DNA of 64,000 bases. It comes from Morchella semilibera (lineage: Eukaryota; Ascomycota; Pezizomycetes; Pezizales; Morchellaceae). The stretch covers positions 2,418,001 to 2,482,000 of the forward strand of contig CM018604.1 in the NCBI GenBank assembly GCA_009192285.1, given 5' to 3'. Position 1 is the stretch's first letter; every line of letters begins with the position of its first letter. The notes under the pieces are model-generated. The model saw nothing but the letters and a program-made list of their open reading frames with translations, ran no database searches and was not told where the DNA came from. Positions 46,075 through 56,901 of the stretch are shown here, in pieces. A program made the position numbers and the translations under genes.

Positions 46075-47906
46075 ATGGTCGACGGGGAGACAGCATCTCC
46101 GACTTGGAAGTTTACACAGTACGTCTTGCTCTATTGATTAATGGTTTGCTAGCTACCCTTATCTATTTTTGGGGGGGCAGGGGTTGTGACCCCACTTCCT
46201 CGCTGATATCATAACATTGCTCTTCGAATTCCTTGGTTCAGAACATTCTCTAACCATTGGTGATAACCCAGGTGTTTTGGTGACAAGGGAGATGTAGAGG
46301 ATATCACAGAGGGTAGTCTTCATCCGCCCGATTTGCCCATCGCATATAGTTTTGTTTAGAAGCTGACCTTCGTGAAATTTTTCCAGCTGATATAATATCA
46401 ACCGTTGAGTTTGATCATACCGGTAACTATTTGGCAACAGGTGATAAAGGTGGAAGGGTGGTATTGTTTGAAAGAAATGAGACAGTAAGTTCCTTTATCC
46501 TGTAGTCTATCTGCTGCTATCTTACACCTTGCTAACCTGGGAATGATTTTAACAGAAGAAAACATGCGAATACAAATTCCATACTGAATTTCAATCTCAC
46601 GAGCCCGAGTTTGATTACCTAAATCTCTTGAAATCGAAGAAAAGATCAATAAGATCAAATGGTGTAAACGACAGAATGCTTCACACTTCCTACTGTCAAC
46701 AAACGACAAGACCATCAAACTTTGGAAGGTGTTCGAGAAGTCTCTCAAGGTTGTCGCGGAGAACAACCTCTCGCATGATGGAGCAACTACTGCTGTTGGA
46801 GGTATCCGGCATCATCTCCAACAGCCACCTCCGATTTTCAATAATTCGACCGCTCTGAGGCTACCAAGGCTCACTCACCATGATACGGTTGTTGCTGCAG
46901 TGCCTAGGAGGACCTATGCAAATGCTCACGCATATCATATCAATAGCATCTCTGTGAATTCCGATGGGGAGACATTCATTTCTAGCGATGACCTGAGGAT
47001 CAACTTATGGAACTTGAACATCCAAGACCAGAGCTTCAACATCGTTGATATAAAACCAGCGAATATGGAGGAGCTGACCGAGGTGATTACTGCAGCAGAG
47101 TTCCACCCGCAATACTGCAACTGGTTCATGTATGCCAGTAGCAAAGGGACCATAAAGCTGGCTGATATGAGAGAAAGCGCGCTTTGTGATCAACATGTGA
47201 AATGTAAGCTTGCAAACCTTTTGTATTTATGAGAGGATAGAGCTAATATGATACCCTTAACAGTATTCGAGCAAGAAGAAGACCCATCGTCCCGTTCTTT
47301 CTTTTCTGAGATAATTTCCTCTATATCCGACGTTCGTTTCTCCTCCGATGGCCGGTATATCCTCTCGCGTGATTACCTCACGGTGAAGATCTGGGATATA
47401 AACATGGAAAACAAGCCGGTCAAGACTATTCCGATCCACGAGCACCTCAGGCCACGACTATGTGACACTTACGAGAACGACTCCATCTTTGATAAATTTG
47501 AGGTCGTGTTTTCAGGGGATGGTAAGAATGTCATGACTGGGTCTTACAACAACAACTTTATGATCTACCCCAGCGACCCGGAGAAAGAGGTCGAGGTGGT
47601 GTTGCAGGCAGATAAGAGTGCCTTCAAGGCTAAAAAGGTGGGTGTACCTACTCCCATTAATGGTGGGAAGAAGGGGGGCTCGAGAGCAGGAAGTCCTGCT
47701 GCCGGTTCCGGTCCTGGAGGAAGGATGAGGAAGGAGACAGATGCAGACCAAATTGATTTCAACAAGAAAATCTTACACATGAGCTGGCATCCGTTTGAGG
47801 ATTCGATTGCTATCGCAGCCACTAACAATGTAAGAATTCTCTTCCACGTAATCTTGAATGCTCCAGTTGACATTTCTTCTAGTTGTTTGTCTTCTCAGCC
47901 TTGTAG
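46075..47906 (+). CDS. CDC55: PP2A regulatory subunit B (PR55/Cdc55), with a 1-base frameshift
   Basis: WD40-repeat B subunit that targets protein phosphatase 2A. Six exons: 46075-46118, 46272-46312, 46387-46484, 46556-47203, 47264-47829 and 47883-47906, with canonical introns. Family hallmarks are easily read: [85 protein letters not shown] and [13 protein letters not shown], ending in LFVFSAL. The exons sum to 1421 nt, not divisible by three. After FDYL at 46613-46621 the frame must shift by one base: the conserved KSLEIEEKI continues only if one A is missing from the AAA at 46621-46623. The remainder is intact, so a sequencing or assembly error in a short A run is more likely than a dead gene. 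The symbol follows the yeast orthologue. Confidence 0.93.
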
Positions 47907-48559
47907 ACTGGTTGAGCCCATTCCTTTGCAGTTGGAGGCCCGTCGTTCATTGAAATCAAGCGTTTGAGTTTTTGTTTGTCTTGACTTCATAAGAGCGACC
48001 GCCTGGGAATTCCTTGTTCGCATTTCCTGGCACTGTTACAATCCATGCCTTAGTATTCTACTAAACAAGCCTTTCCCAACAATATTGAAGTATTAAGCTT
48101 AATATGTTTCTGGGAAAATATAGCGCGCTTGAAGCCGCAAAAATGTAAAAAGATCCATGAATTTATTTGTCAAAAGGTGTAGGGTTGACGAATTGCCCAT
48201 TGTGAACCGACCACTAATATGCCCACTTCCCCGGTAACTTGCCAAATGTGTATATTTTATGTTGGATGAACTTATCCATAGCTATTTGGATATGTAGCTC
48301 ACCCTCACATACATACCTGAAGCTACATCAGCCTTCATTCATTGTTATTTTGTTAGAACATTTTTCCGGGGTCACTCGAAAAATAAATGTCTCAGTTTAA
48401 ACGGGGCCATGAAATTTTCAGATGAGGGATATACTTAGCGGTCGGGCCTTCCTTGTGCTAAGTGATGCCAGCCCGATGAGTTATCTCCATTAACGTCGGC
48501 ATCACCCCCACGTCCGAGGTGAAAAACTTCCCGCCAAGTTGAAAATGTGACCGAAAAGA

Positions 48560-48878
48560 AACATCGGGATCGAGGACTTCCCCCGCAATTCGAATTGTCA
48601 CGTATGCACTCTACATAGTTGTGCATGGTCGAGTCAACAGCGTTCGCCTGGAGAGGCTCTCTTATGCACGCTGGCGCGGAGCATCTGTGGAGATGATGAT
48701 CCAGAACGACAGGATGTGGAGTGCGCTGGGAACGAGGATCTACGGGGATGCCATCCATGCTTGCCTGACACATGCAGTTATGCAGGCGTACACCCTGACA
48801 ACCTATCTAAGGCACGGACACGAGAAGCGAGGAGGATTAATGATTTTCCGTCTTGAGGACACCAATGTTCGCTGACTA
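48560..48878 (+). other. Open, GC-richer stretch; possible gene fragment
   Basis: From about 48560 a plus-strand frame stays open to TGA at 48876-48878. It reads like ordinary protein (…RIVTYALYIVVHGRV…, …GDAIHACLTHAVMQAYTLTTYL…) and is GC-richer than its surroundings. No upstream ATG or clear splice acceptor was found, and the opposite strand is also open (48435-48773). It may be an exon relic or chance. Confidence 0.2.
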
Positions 48879-49373
48879 AACTACATGTATCAACCTTTAA
48901 TGAACCAGAAATTAATTCAACGTTTATACAGTTACTATAGCCGTTGAAAATTTATAAATAAGGATGTAATATATACGTCACGTGTATATAGGTACATGTA
49001 TGTATATATTGTAAGTACATGTACATGTATGTCATTGTTTACACTAATACATATCCCATTCTCTTAGCAAGCCCAGAGCTAGACGGGTTCTTTTCTAAGC
49101 CCTGGAGATCCTTCCCTTAAGACCGAGGTGAGTTGGGCAGTACATCAGGTAATGGCCTGGGCTGAGAGAGTCGTAATTATTTTCTTTTTCGATACATATG
49201 GACCCAAAGGTGGCGGCAAGCAAAAAAGAACACTTGGGTGGAATGTTTCATGCGTTTTAAGTCCGCTGCGCATTTTTTTTGTAGCAAAAATATCGTAATC
49301 GCCAATCCGCCAAGGCTAGCCCCAAGCTCGGCTAGAGATATTTTAAATTTCAACTCCACGTATACAGGCACTT

Positions 49374-49411
49374 GTTCGCGTTTATTACCCTTGTTCGCGT
49401 TTATTACCCTT
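49374..49411. repeat. 19-bp tandem duplication
   Basis: TTGTTCGCGTTTATTACCC occurs twice in direct succession, followed by a third TTGTTC start. Confidence 0.9.
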
Positions 49412-51018
49412 GTTCAAAAATCGGCGATCAAAATTTTCGTTGCCCAAGGTCCAAATATTCTTTCGTGACAAATGGGCTTATGAGATACTTCTAAAATGAT
49501 CTCAGGACATGTGAATAATGGGTACGTATATATACACATCTTCGTTGATTGGGGGCCGTTCTGCCAGCAACCTTCAACAAATTTCACTTCTCCTGGACCA
49601 GCTGGCATAGAGCCTCGGAATGAGGGAATTATTCGCTGTTTTAGACAGGTTTGAATTCCGTCAATCAGTCACAGATGCTTAGATGCAAGGCACGTAGAGC
49701 TATTGGTCTCCGAAAGTTGGCAAACGTGTGGGAGGACAGAAGAGGGTGGTCACTTAGCCCATGTTTAGCAATGTAGGGTTTATGCAGATAAGATTTTTTT
49801 TGCCCAACGATGGACTGAGTCAACGGGTTTCATGATGCAAAGAATTCTGTGTGAACCTCCATAGTTGGCTTTGGGGTTATGGAATCAAGTCGGAAAGTCG
49901 AAATACTCTGGGGCATCTGCTTTTGGTGTTGTGCATGGCTGTTGCCTTAGCTCCTCTCGAATCTTCCACGTGACTAAAAATAGTAATTGCGTGCTCTTAA
50001 GTGGTGTCTTGGCGTTGAGGCTTAAAATTAAGCTTTTTTAAAACACAAAGTATTTGCCGCTCAGGGATTTCCAGTCCAATCACCGCACGAGATAGTTTCT
50101 TGACTCTGACTGTACTGATAACGCTCCAACATTCTACAGCTGAGATGTAATATGTCTTCCTAAGACATCCAGGATTTCGTGCATTGCCGAATCTATAGGC
50201 GTTGCCTCTTTTACTTTTTCGGATTCAACTCCGATAGCTGAAAACATGAGATTGACGCCGGTAGTTTGGTATAGTTTCAACCCAGTACGGCGTATGAACT
50301 GGCAAATCTTCAAACAGAAGCATAGCGTTCTCTCTCTTTTTTTTTTGTTCTTTTTTAGGTGCCCTAATATTTTTCCCCCCCTATTTACTATATTATAACT
50401 CATAACCAGAAACCCTCCAGGAAGATACATAAATATAACCGTCGTAAAGAGAATACAAAAAAAATATCGCCACTCATCATTGTCATCATAAACACAGGTC
50501 TCATATGAAATATACAGAGTCTTATGAAGGAAATATTCGAGTAAACCAAAAAGCGACGGCCACCAAGAGATGTGATATGATATTGAGGTAAGAAAAAAAG
50601 ATTTTTTTTTTAAAAAACAAGAGGAGATCGCCAACAATATTTCCTCGTAACAACAGTACCACCGCGCCACCGCGCCACCACAACCCCCCCCCCCAGGTTT
50701 GAGGATGAGTATACGCACTAGTAGAAAAAAACAAGCGCTCCCATATGGGGTCTGCACCCTTCCGGAGTCAAGTGTTTTTTTCAATATTATACTCATCCTC
50801 TCGCGACCGAAGCGGAACCGCCGAGCGTGAACCCACACGCTCAATGGCTCTGCCTGGGCGGCAATAGAAAGCCCAGTGCGAGACCAAGAAGAAGCCTCCT
50901 TGCAGTCGGGCACTGGGCTTTCGAATGATCCATCTCGAACAGTGTCTTGTTTTTCCCGTAGCACAACTATTTGGGTTTAATAATTGTCGATTCGATGCGC
51001 CAAAAGTTCGGGTCATCA

Positions 51019-54000
51019 TCAGTCAGGAGTATCGGTATCAAGGTTCCAAGCAGATTCGTTCCCAATATTAAATTCAGGAGGAAAGTTCTGCTGAAACTCT
51101 GAGATGCCGGGATATCGATCGGCGGTGTTATCGACGCCTTCAAACATAATCCAATCACCTCCCGTTCCGGTCATCATGGGATTGGTCCTGGTCCCACCAC
51201 GGTCGTCAAAATCATTGGGAACAATAGACAAAGGGCTTTGATCATAGTCGGTATTAGTGATGGGAGATCCCCAAGTGAAATCGTTTCCATGGTCCAATAG
51301 GGACAAAAGATAGTCGTTTGATTGTGAGACATGAGGAATTTCGAAGTTCTCATTAGGCATGACCGGAGTTGAAGACTGTGACTCATTTGCAATAGATGTG
51401 TTCTTTTTCCTTCTGGTCGGGGTAACCGCTACCCCCTGATCTCTCCTCCTGGGATTCCTCTTCATTCGCTTGTACACATACGCATGTGCCTTTTCCATGT
51501 GCTGTTTGCAATTGCTCTCACGTTTTGATTTGTAGGTGCAAGGGGCAAATTCACATTTCCACTCTTTTGAATTTAAGGCGTGTATGTCATTCTGGTGACG
51601 TTCCCTCTCCTTGTTCGTAGGGAATCCTTCGGTATGATATTTGCAAGTTTTGATGTCGCATTTGAAAGGACGATCATGTGTCTTGCGATGTTTCGTGAGG
51701 TCACAAGGGCGGGGGAAGGTCTTTTGGCAAAATTCACAGGAATAGTTGGGAGGTTCCTTAGAGTTGGCCCGAGAGATAGGCGACGAATGAACTGGGGAAC
51801 CAGCACTAACGGCAGAAGCGGGCTCAATTGGGGACACCGTGAAACTAACCAAAAGGGGAGCCGGAGCATTCATGGGTGCCTGCAGGGTTTCTGGCGAGTA
51901 TCCACCGTGACCATTGATGATGGCAGTAGGCAGCACCTGGTCATTAGTTTGCCATGTCTGGGATTGATAATACGCTCGAGCATCGCAGGATTGACTTTCA
52001 GCGGTGGTATTTTTTGTGGTCTCATCAAACTGGAAAGTGGAATTATTGCCGATGTGGCTTTGAGGATGACCAACCAATTGACAGGAAGTATAAATGGTGG
52101 ACGGGAGGTGGGTAAGGATTTCAAGCTGTTTAGATGGATTGTTTTGCCTGAGCTTCGGAGTTGGTTTAAAAAACGGTTCTTCGTTGAAATCGGTAGTGAT
52201 CACTGGTCTTTTGGAAAGAGGCGCCTCAGCGTCAATTGACAACTTTCGCTTAGATATTCGCTGTTGGGCATTGGAATAATACGTGGCAGGTACTATCCCA
52301 AGCTGATGCCGAACATCCAAAAAATAGCCGGGTGTGTATGGGATGTCTGTCTCCCGAACACGGTCTTTCTCAAGAACATCAGGGTAGGCATTTTGGATCC
52401 CATTCAAGAGGGCATCGAAGAACTTCTTCGGTGAAACAGATGAGCTCATTTTCTGCGTCGGATAGTTAGTGGGGAGCCCTGCAAGAAAGAAAAAAAAGAA
52501 AAAAAAGGAGTACCGTGGGGATATATACATTGACCATGTTCGTAAAGTATTTCTCCACGTCCCTCAAACACCGAATTTGCCCTTGATACATTTTTTCTTT
52601 CGCAGAGGAGAGAACCCCCTTTAATCCAACAAACTCAGAATTATCACTCATGGGAGAAATTACATGTCTCTCAATTGCGTGGATGCTCTGGAAGTCCATT
52701 GTCCTGCTTAACTCGTGTTTAGTAAAATGGAAAGATGTCGGCGAGAGAGTTGCCGAGCTCGGAGGAGTGAGCTCTTGGAAAGGTGCTACTGTGTAAGACG
52801 AGCCGGCTTCGGAGGCGAGGCTTGGTCGGCCCATAAGACTTCCATTCCCTAAGCCAGCTTCAGTGTCTAGTGAAGGAGTGACTGAAATCCCCCTTGCGTG
52901 TCCTGAAAGCGTGTTCGTCCCAGAGCAGCCAGTGGTAGCAAAACCTTGTAGTTCTGTATTGGCGCCGTTCGAAGCAAGAGTTCCAGGACTACCCATTGTG
53001 GACCCAACACCGGAGTCACTGACTGGACCCTGTATCGCCGGAGCAGCAAGAAGTCCCAGAGCTGTTGCCGACCGGGGGTGTGGCAACACCTCTCGATGCT
53101 CGCCTGGGCTGTCCACAGTCACTACAAGCTTTTGGGTGGGCTCCTGGATGGGCTCCTCTGGATCCGGCATATACTCTGCAGTCTGGAATTCGTAATCCCC
53201 CATAATGAATTCTAGCGCATTTAAGTCGCCAATAGCGATGAACTCCTCGTCCAACATGTCATTCTCATCCAGGTAATTGCTAGCTCCAGGGCTGATGAAA
53301 AAGGTGGGCACTGGCTCGTCTTCAGGTCCAGCTTCCTTCTGGGATTCCTTGGGAATTCCCTGAGTTTGATCAAGGGTCTTGAGGTGTGGCTCTAACTTAG
53401 AGTGCATGCGGTCCATGTATCTTTGTTGGTGTTTCTCGAGGTCCTTCCCAACCGGGTGAGTATATGATCTGCCCGGCGTGGGTGGAGAAATATTAGGGGA
53501 CGTATTTGGAGATGGATAAGGTTCGGTATGTCGCTTGAGTATCGTCATCGTGGACGCTGTAGCTGGGTGTTGCTGGTGTGGTATTTGCACAGCTAATGAT
53601 GGAACGGGCGATGCACTGCGAGTTATGCTGAAATCTTGTTCCCGATAGGAAACTTTCTTTTGCTCTCTGCAGGAAGGCTGTGTTAGCTTATTTATGTATT
53701 TTTTGGGCTGTGCGAAGTGCGAAGAGCCAAGCCATCATAAAATGGGAACAATAAAACAGATCAAATGAAATAGATTGATCAAACACAGGTTTGATGGGCA
53801 GACAGTGGGTAGAATTGGTAGAATAGGAGGTAGGGGGAAGACACACTGTAACGTTGTTGAAGGACTGGAAGTAGGGTATGAGGATGTGTTTCTGCTACAT
53901 GTAGTTTTGTAGAGAATTTGGTCAGCTACTTGAGCTGTAGCTACATGTAGTGACAACCACTAAATGAAAAAAAAAAAAAAATCGAAGGCATAAAAACGTG

Positions 54001-54284
54001 CGAATTTCGAAACAGAACAGTTCGCAAAAACATAAAAGGAGCAGAGAGGTCTCTCCCCCCATGAGGATCTGGCGGGGGTGGGTAGTGGGCGCGGGGTGAC
54101 GATATACAAGTGTGCACGTACGTGAGTGCGCACCGTTGGGTGTACGGATTGCGTGGGTTGTGTGCGCAACAATAACCTAAAGTGGAGCAAAGAAACAGCA
54201 AGACATAAACACATACCTAGTATGCTCCTGGTCTTTTTCTCCTCTTGGTTTTTTTCTCTGTTGTCGTGTACTTGGGAGCCCCAT
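51019..54284 (-). CDS. C2H2 zinc-finger transcription factor, 879 aa
   Basis: Three exons on the minus strand: 54284-54217, 53666-52529 and 52452-51019. Intron 1 is long (550 nt, GTATGT...CTGCAG, CTAAC branch point) and contains two ACATGTA palindromes. Intron 2 is 76 nt (GTATAT donor, CTAAC branch point, pyrimidine tract). All junctions are in phase. The N-terminal 640 residues are acidic/Ser/Pro-rich and disordered. Three fingers follow: CEFC...HRKTH (641-661), CDIKTC...HQNDIH (667-693) and CEFAPC...HMEKAH (702-725). The KSKRESNCKQHMEKAH signature is familiar from a conserved group of filamentous-ascomycete C2H2 proteins. A basic KRMKRNPRRR patch (NLS) and an acidic tail come after. The start is the least certain part: the frame is open upstream of Met 54284 to about 54480 without another ATG. 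A shorter model would begin at Met 52449. Confidence 0.75.
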
Positions 54285-56730
54285 TACTGAAGAAGCTGGC
54301 GTAGAGCTAAGATATTCCTTACGTATGTTTGTGTAGCAGTGCTCAAGTCGCAGAGGGAGGGTTGTAGGGGTCAATGAAAAAGAATTGCTTTTCTGAGAAA
54401 AGAGTCGTACCGCTTTGTCGAATTTTCCAAGAGTGATTTTTTTTTTTTGGTCTTTGATGGAGGGTTCTATGGCTCGCTAAGTAGTAGGTGGATGGGGTTG
54501 ATTATAGGGCCTGCGGGTGTAGTAATAGTACAAGTGAGGCTCTGTGGGATTTGGATGGGTACCCCAGTTTGGTGTGGATGATTCGGTAGTAGTAAGTATA
54601 ACTGAAACCAAATGAAAACTGCAGCCGTAAGTGATGGATATCGATGATGACCTCCGATTTTTCCCTGCTGGCCGATCTCTTTCTTTCCCTTTTTTACTGC
54701 CGAAGGAGCTGAAGGACCAAAGAGGGAAAGATGAAAATGAAAAGGAAGAGAAGAAAAAAAAAATAGAAAATAGAAAATAGGAAGTAGAAAATAGAAAATC
54801 GAATCCCGAAAGGAGAGTGGTGGCCGGAGCAAGGCTGATAAAAATGGAGCTCTCTTAACCACAGATCACTCGCTTGCACAACCTCTTGGGATCAGAAATA
54901 TTGTACAGGACGCAACACAACTGATATATGATATTGCTTGCTCTAAAGAACGATCATATCGAAGGGGGGGGCAATGAGACGAATTATGAACAGAGCAACG
55001 AGCCAACGAGAGCTCCGGTTGGAGATGCCATCCATCATACATTTCAACTAAGCAAGCAGCAAGAAAAGGGAAGTTAGCGGGTGAATTGGGTTCTGACTGA
55101 GCCCGCTTCAGGAGGCTTCGTGAAAGACTGTTTCTGTGGAGGAGTTCAACCTTCCCAGGCGCACAGCTACATACTGTACCATATCGTAACGTGCAGTGGG
55201 GCTGTTGCCTAGTGACTACCCCTGTCTTGCAGGTCTGCTGCGTCTGTTAGCCAATAACATCCCCGTCTAGAGGTTGGGGCAGAGCAGCGCATACCATTAG
55301 TTACGTCCCTTAAGTGAAGGGGTTGAATATGCTGTCATCCAAAAGGAACCCGAAAGTGAAGACTTGAAGACCGTTGCTGTAAACATATCGACAGGAGGCG
55401 GTCAAACGTCCGGTAGATGCGTGGGTTTTACGGCTTCGGACATGCCATTTGTTATTTCTTTTGAGACCAAGATTCACAAATGACCAGTACTTTCTGCCCT
55501 GTACCTACTGCTATCGCTGACCAAGTGAACCACGTCCAGGCCCTTTGCCCGGAGATTCTGGGGGCTCGGGTAACTTTTTTACTATTTTCCATTTATTTAT
55601 TTATTTTTTTCTTTCTTTTTTTCTTTCTTTTTTCTTTCTTTTTTTTTTTTTAAAGTGCAAAGCGGCAGTGAGCTCCTTAGTTTAGTTGCGCGCTCCTTCT
55701 TTTGACGCGACCAGCCCAAGCCATTTACCGCAGAAGCCGCTGGAATTCAAGCATCAAACCTGGAAGCAAGCTATCTACACATGCAATATGGACGGAGCAG
55801 ATTCTCGGATAATATGTTGGTATCATGATATAAAGATAGAAAGAAGATGTCTATAAAAATAACCCAATTCGGTCGGGGAGGGCAGAACAGGCTCGAGTAA
55901 GTACTCCCGCTTAACATATCGTGTGCATTACCCGGGAGGGCAGTACATGATGTATGGACAGGTGTATGTATGGTGCTGAGAGGGGTGAGGTGGGGGGGCG
56001 TGAAATTCGGATGGGGAACACAATGGAAGAGCCAGTAGAGTGCTGCTTAGTGATAAACCAACCCCCCCCCCCCTCTCTCTCAACGGAAGCAAGCGAAGAC
56101 TCATAAGCCACGATGTGCACCCCGCTGCTGCTGCGTGTGAGTGCTGCGTGTGCTGCGGGTTTACAGTCACTAATCCATGCACAAACACGGGATCCCTGCG
56201 CAGAGCCTCATACACCTGATCGTGATCTGCACCCGTCACATCTATTGTACGTACATGTCGACATGATGATACCGTGCCGGACTGATTGGACCGTATTATT
56301 ACACTCCTCTCCTTAGCGTACATGAATAGAGCCCCAATTGCAACAGGTAATCATTTTTAATCTTTTCCCGACTGTTATTACTAAATTTGACTGAGATTGA
56401 GTCGACGGATCGACGATTCATTAGTACTACATGTAGGACTATATTTGATATAAGTACATACATGTACTTATATGCACCTAGGAGGAGTATATGAATTGCT
56501 CGGACAGGTAATAGGAATTCGAAAATGTAAGTTGTAAAGCAGGGCCCAATTTGGTGTAGCTTTTTGCTAGTCGCGAATCAGAGGCTGTTACCGTTAAAAG
56601 CCATTTTCAGGTTCTTACTGCCTGCCCCGGGTATATTATAATGTATCTACCTACTCTACATGTAATTCATATACATGTACCTATATGTACAAATTTACAG
56701 GACGTACTTACCATACGGTTAAAACTACAT

Positions 56731-56819
56731 GTACTACGGTGTGAAGGGTAAGTGAGTAGAACTCGGCGGTGCGGTTTGCGTTGCTACGTTCTACTCACTT
56801 ACCCTTCACACCGTAGTAC
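56731..56819. mobile_element. TACTACGG-family MITE, copy C (89 bp)
   Basis: Perfect 32-bp terminal inverted repeats at 56731-56762 and 56788-56819. They begin GTACTACGGTGTGAAGGGTA and continue into AGTGAGTAGAAC. The spacer is only 25 bases. The outer sequence is related to, but diverged from, the element at 61987. Confidence 0.75.
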
Positions 56820-56901
56820 TACAGTTGTAGGGGTAAGTCTGTAGACAGTGGTCGTGGTTGCAACAGCAGTAGGTGTCTACAGCCTTATACAACCGTAGCA
56901 C
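56816..56901. mobile_element. TACTACGG-family MITE, copy D (degenerate)
   Basis: Starts in the last GTAC of copy C. The left arm (GTACTACAGTTGTAGGGGTA…CTGTAGACA) pairs imperfectly with TGTCTACAG…CAACCGTAGCAC on the right. The core contains GGTTGCAACAG, matching CGTTGCAACAG in the element at 61987, so it is an older, decayed copy inserted next to or into copy C. Confidence 0.5.

Larger units (their letters stand above)
47907..51018. other. Intergenic region, about 3.1 kb
   Basis: 3' flanks of the two convergent genes. It contains a locally GC-richer open stretch (48560-48875, listed separately), ACATGTA palindromes near 48880, 49000 and 49018-49030, and a 19-bp tandem duplication at 49374-49411. 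A long frame at 50134-50964 lacks an ATG at its head and crosses poly-A/T and poly-C runs, so it is not called. Confidence 0.6.

Noticed and set aside
46613-46632. Programmed ribosomal frameshift in Cdc55
   Set aside because: The local sequence has no X-XXY-YYZ slippery heptamer and no known precedent in this family; a missing base is simpler.
48435-48773. 112-codon minus-strand frame with an ATG
   Set aside because: It is the opposite strand of the GC-richer stretch at 48560-48878 and its translation has no family-like pattern.
50134-50964. 276-codon minus-strand frame downstream of the zinc-finger gene
   Set aside because: Begins at GTG with no suitable ATG, crosses poly-A/T and poly-C runs, and has no domain-like features; it probably lies in the 3' flank.
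51019-53590. Two separate genes, one ending near 52466 and one starting at 52449
   Set aside because: The upstream frame would end in a translated pyrimidine tract; a CTAAC branch point and CAG acceptor at 52453 join the two frames in phase.
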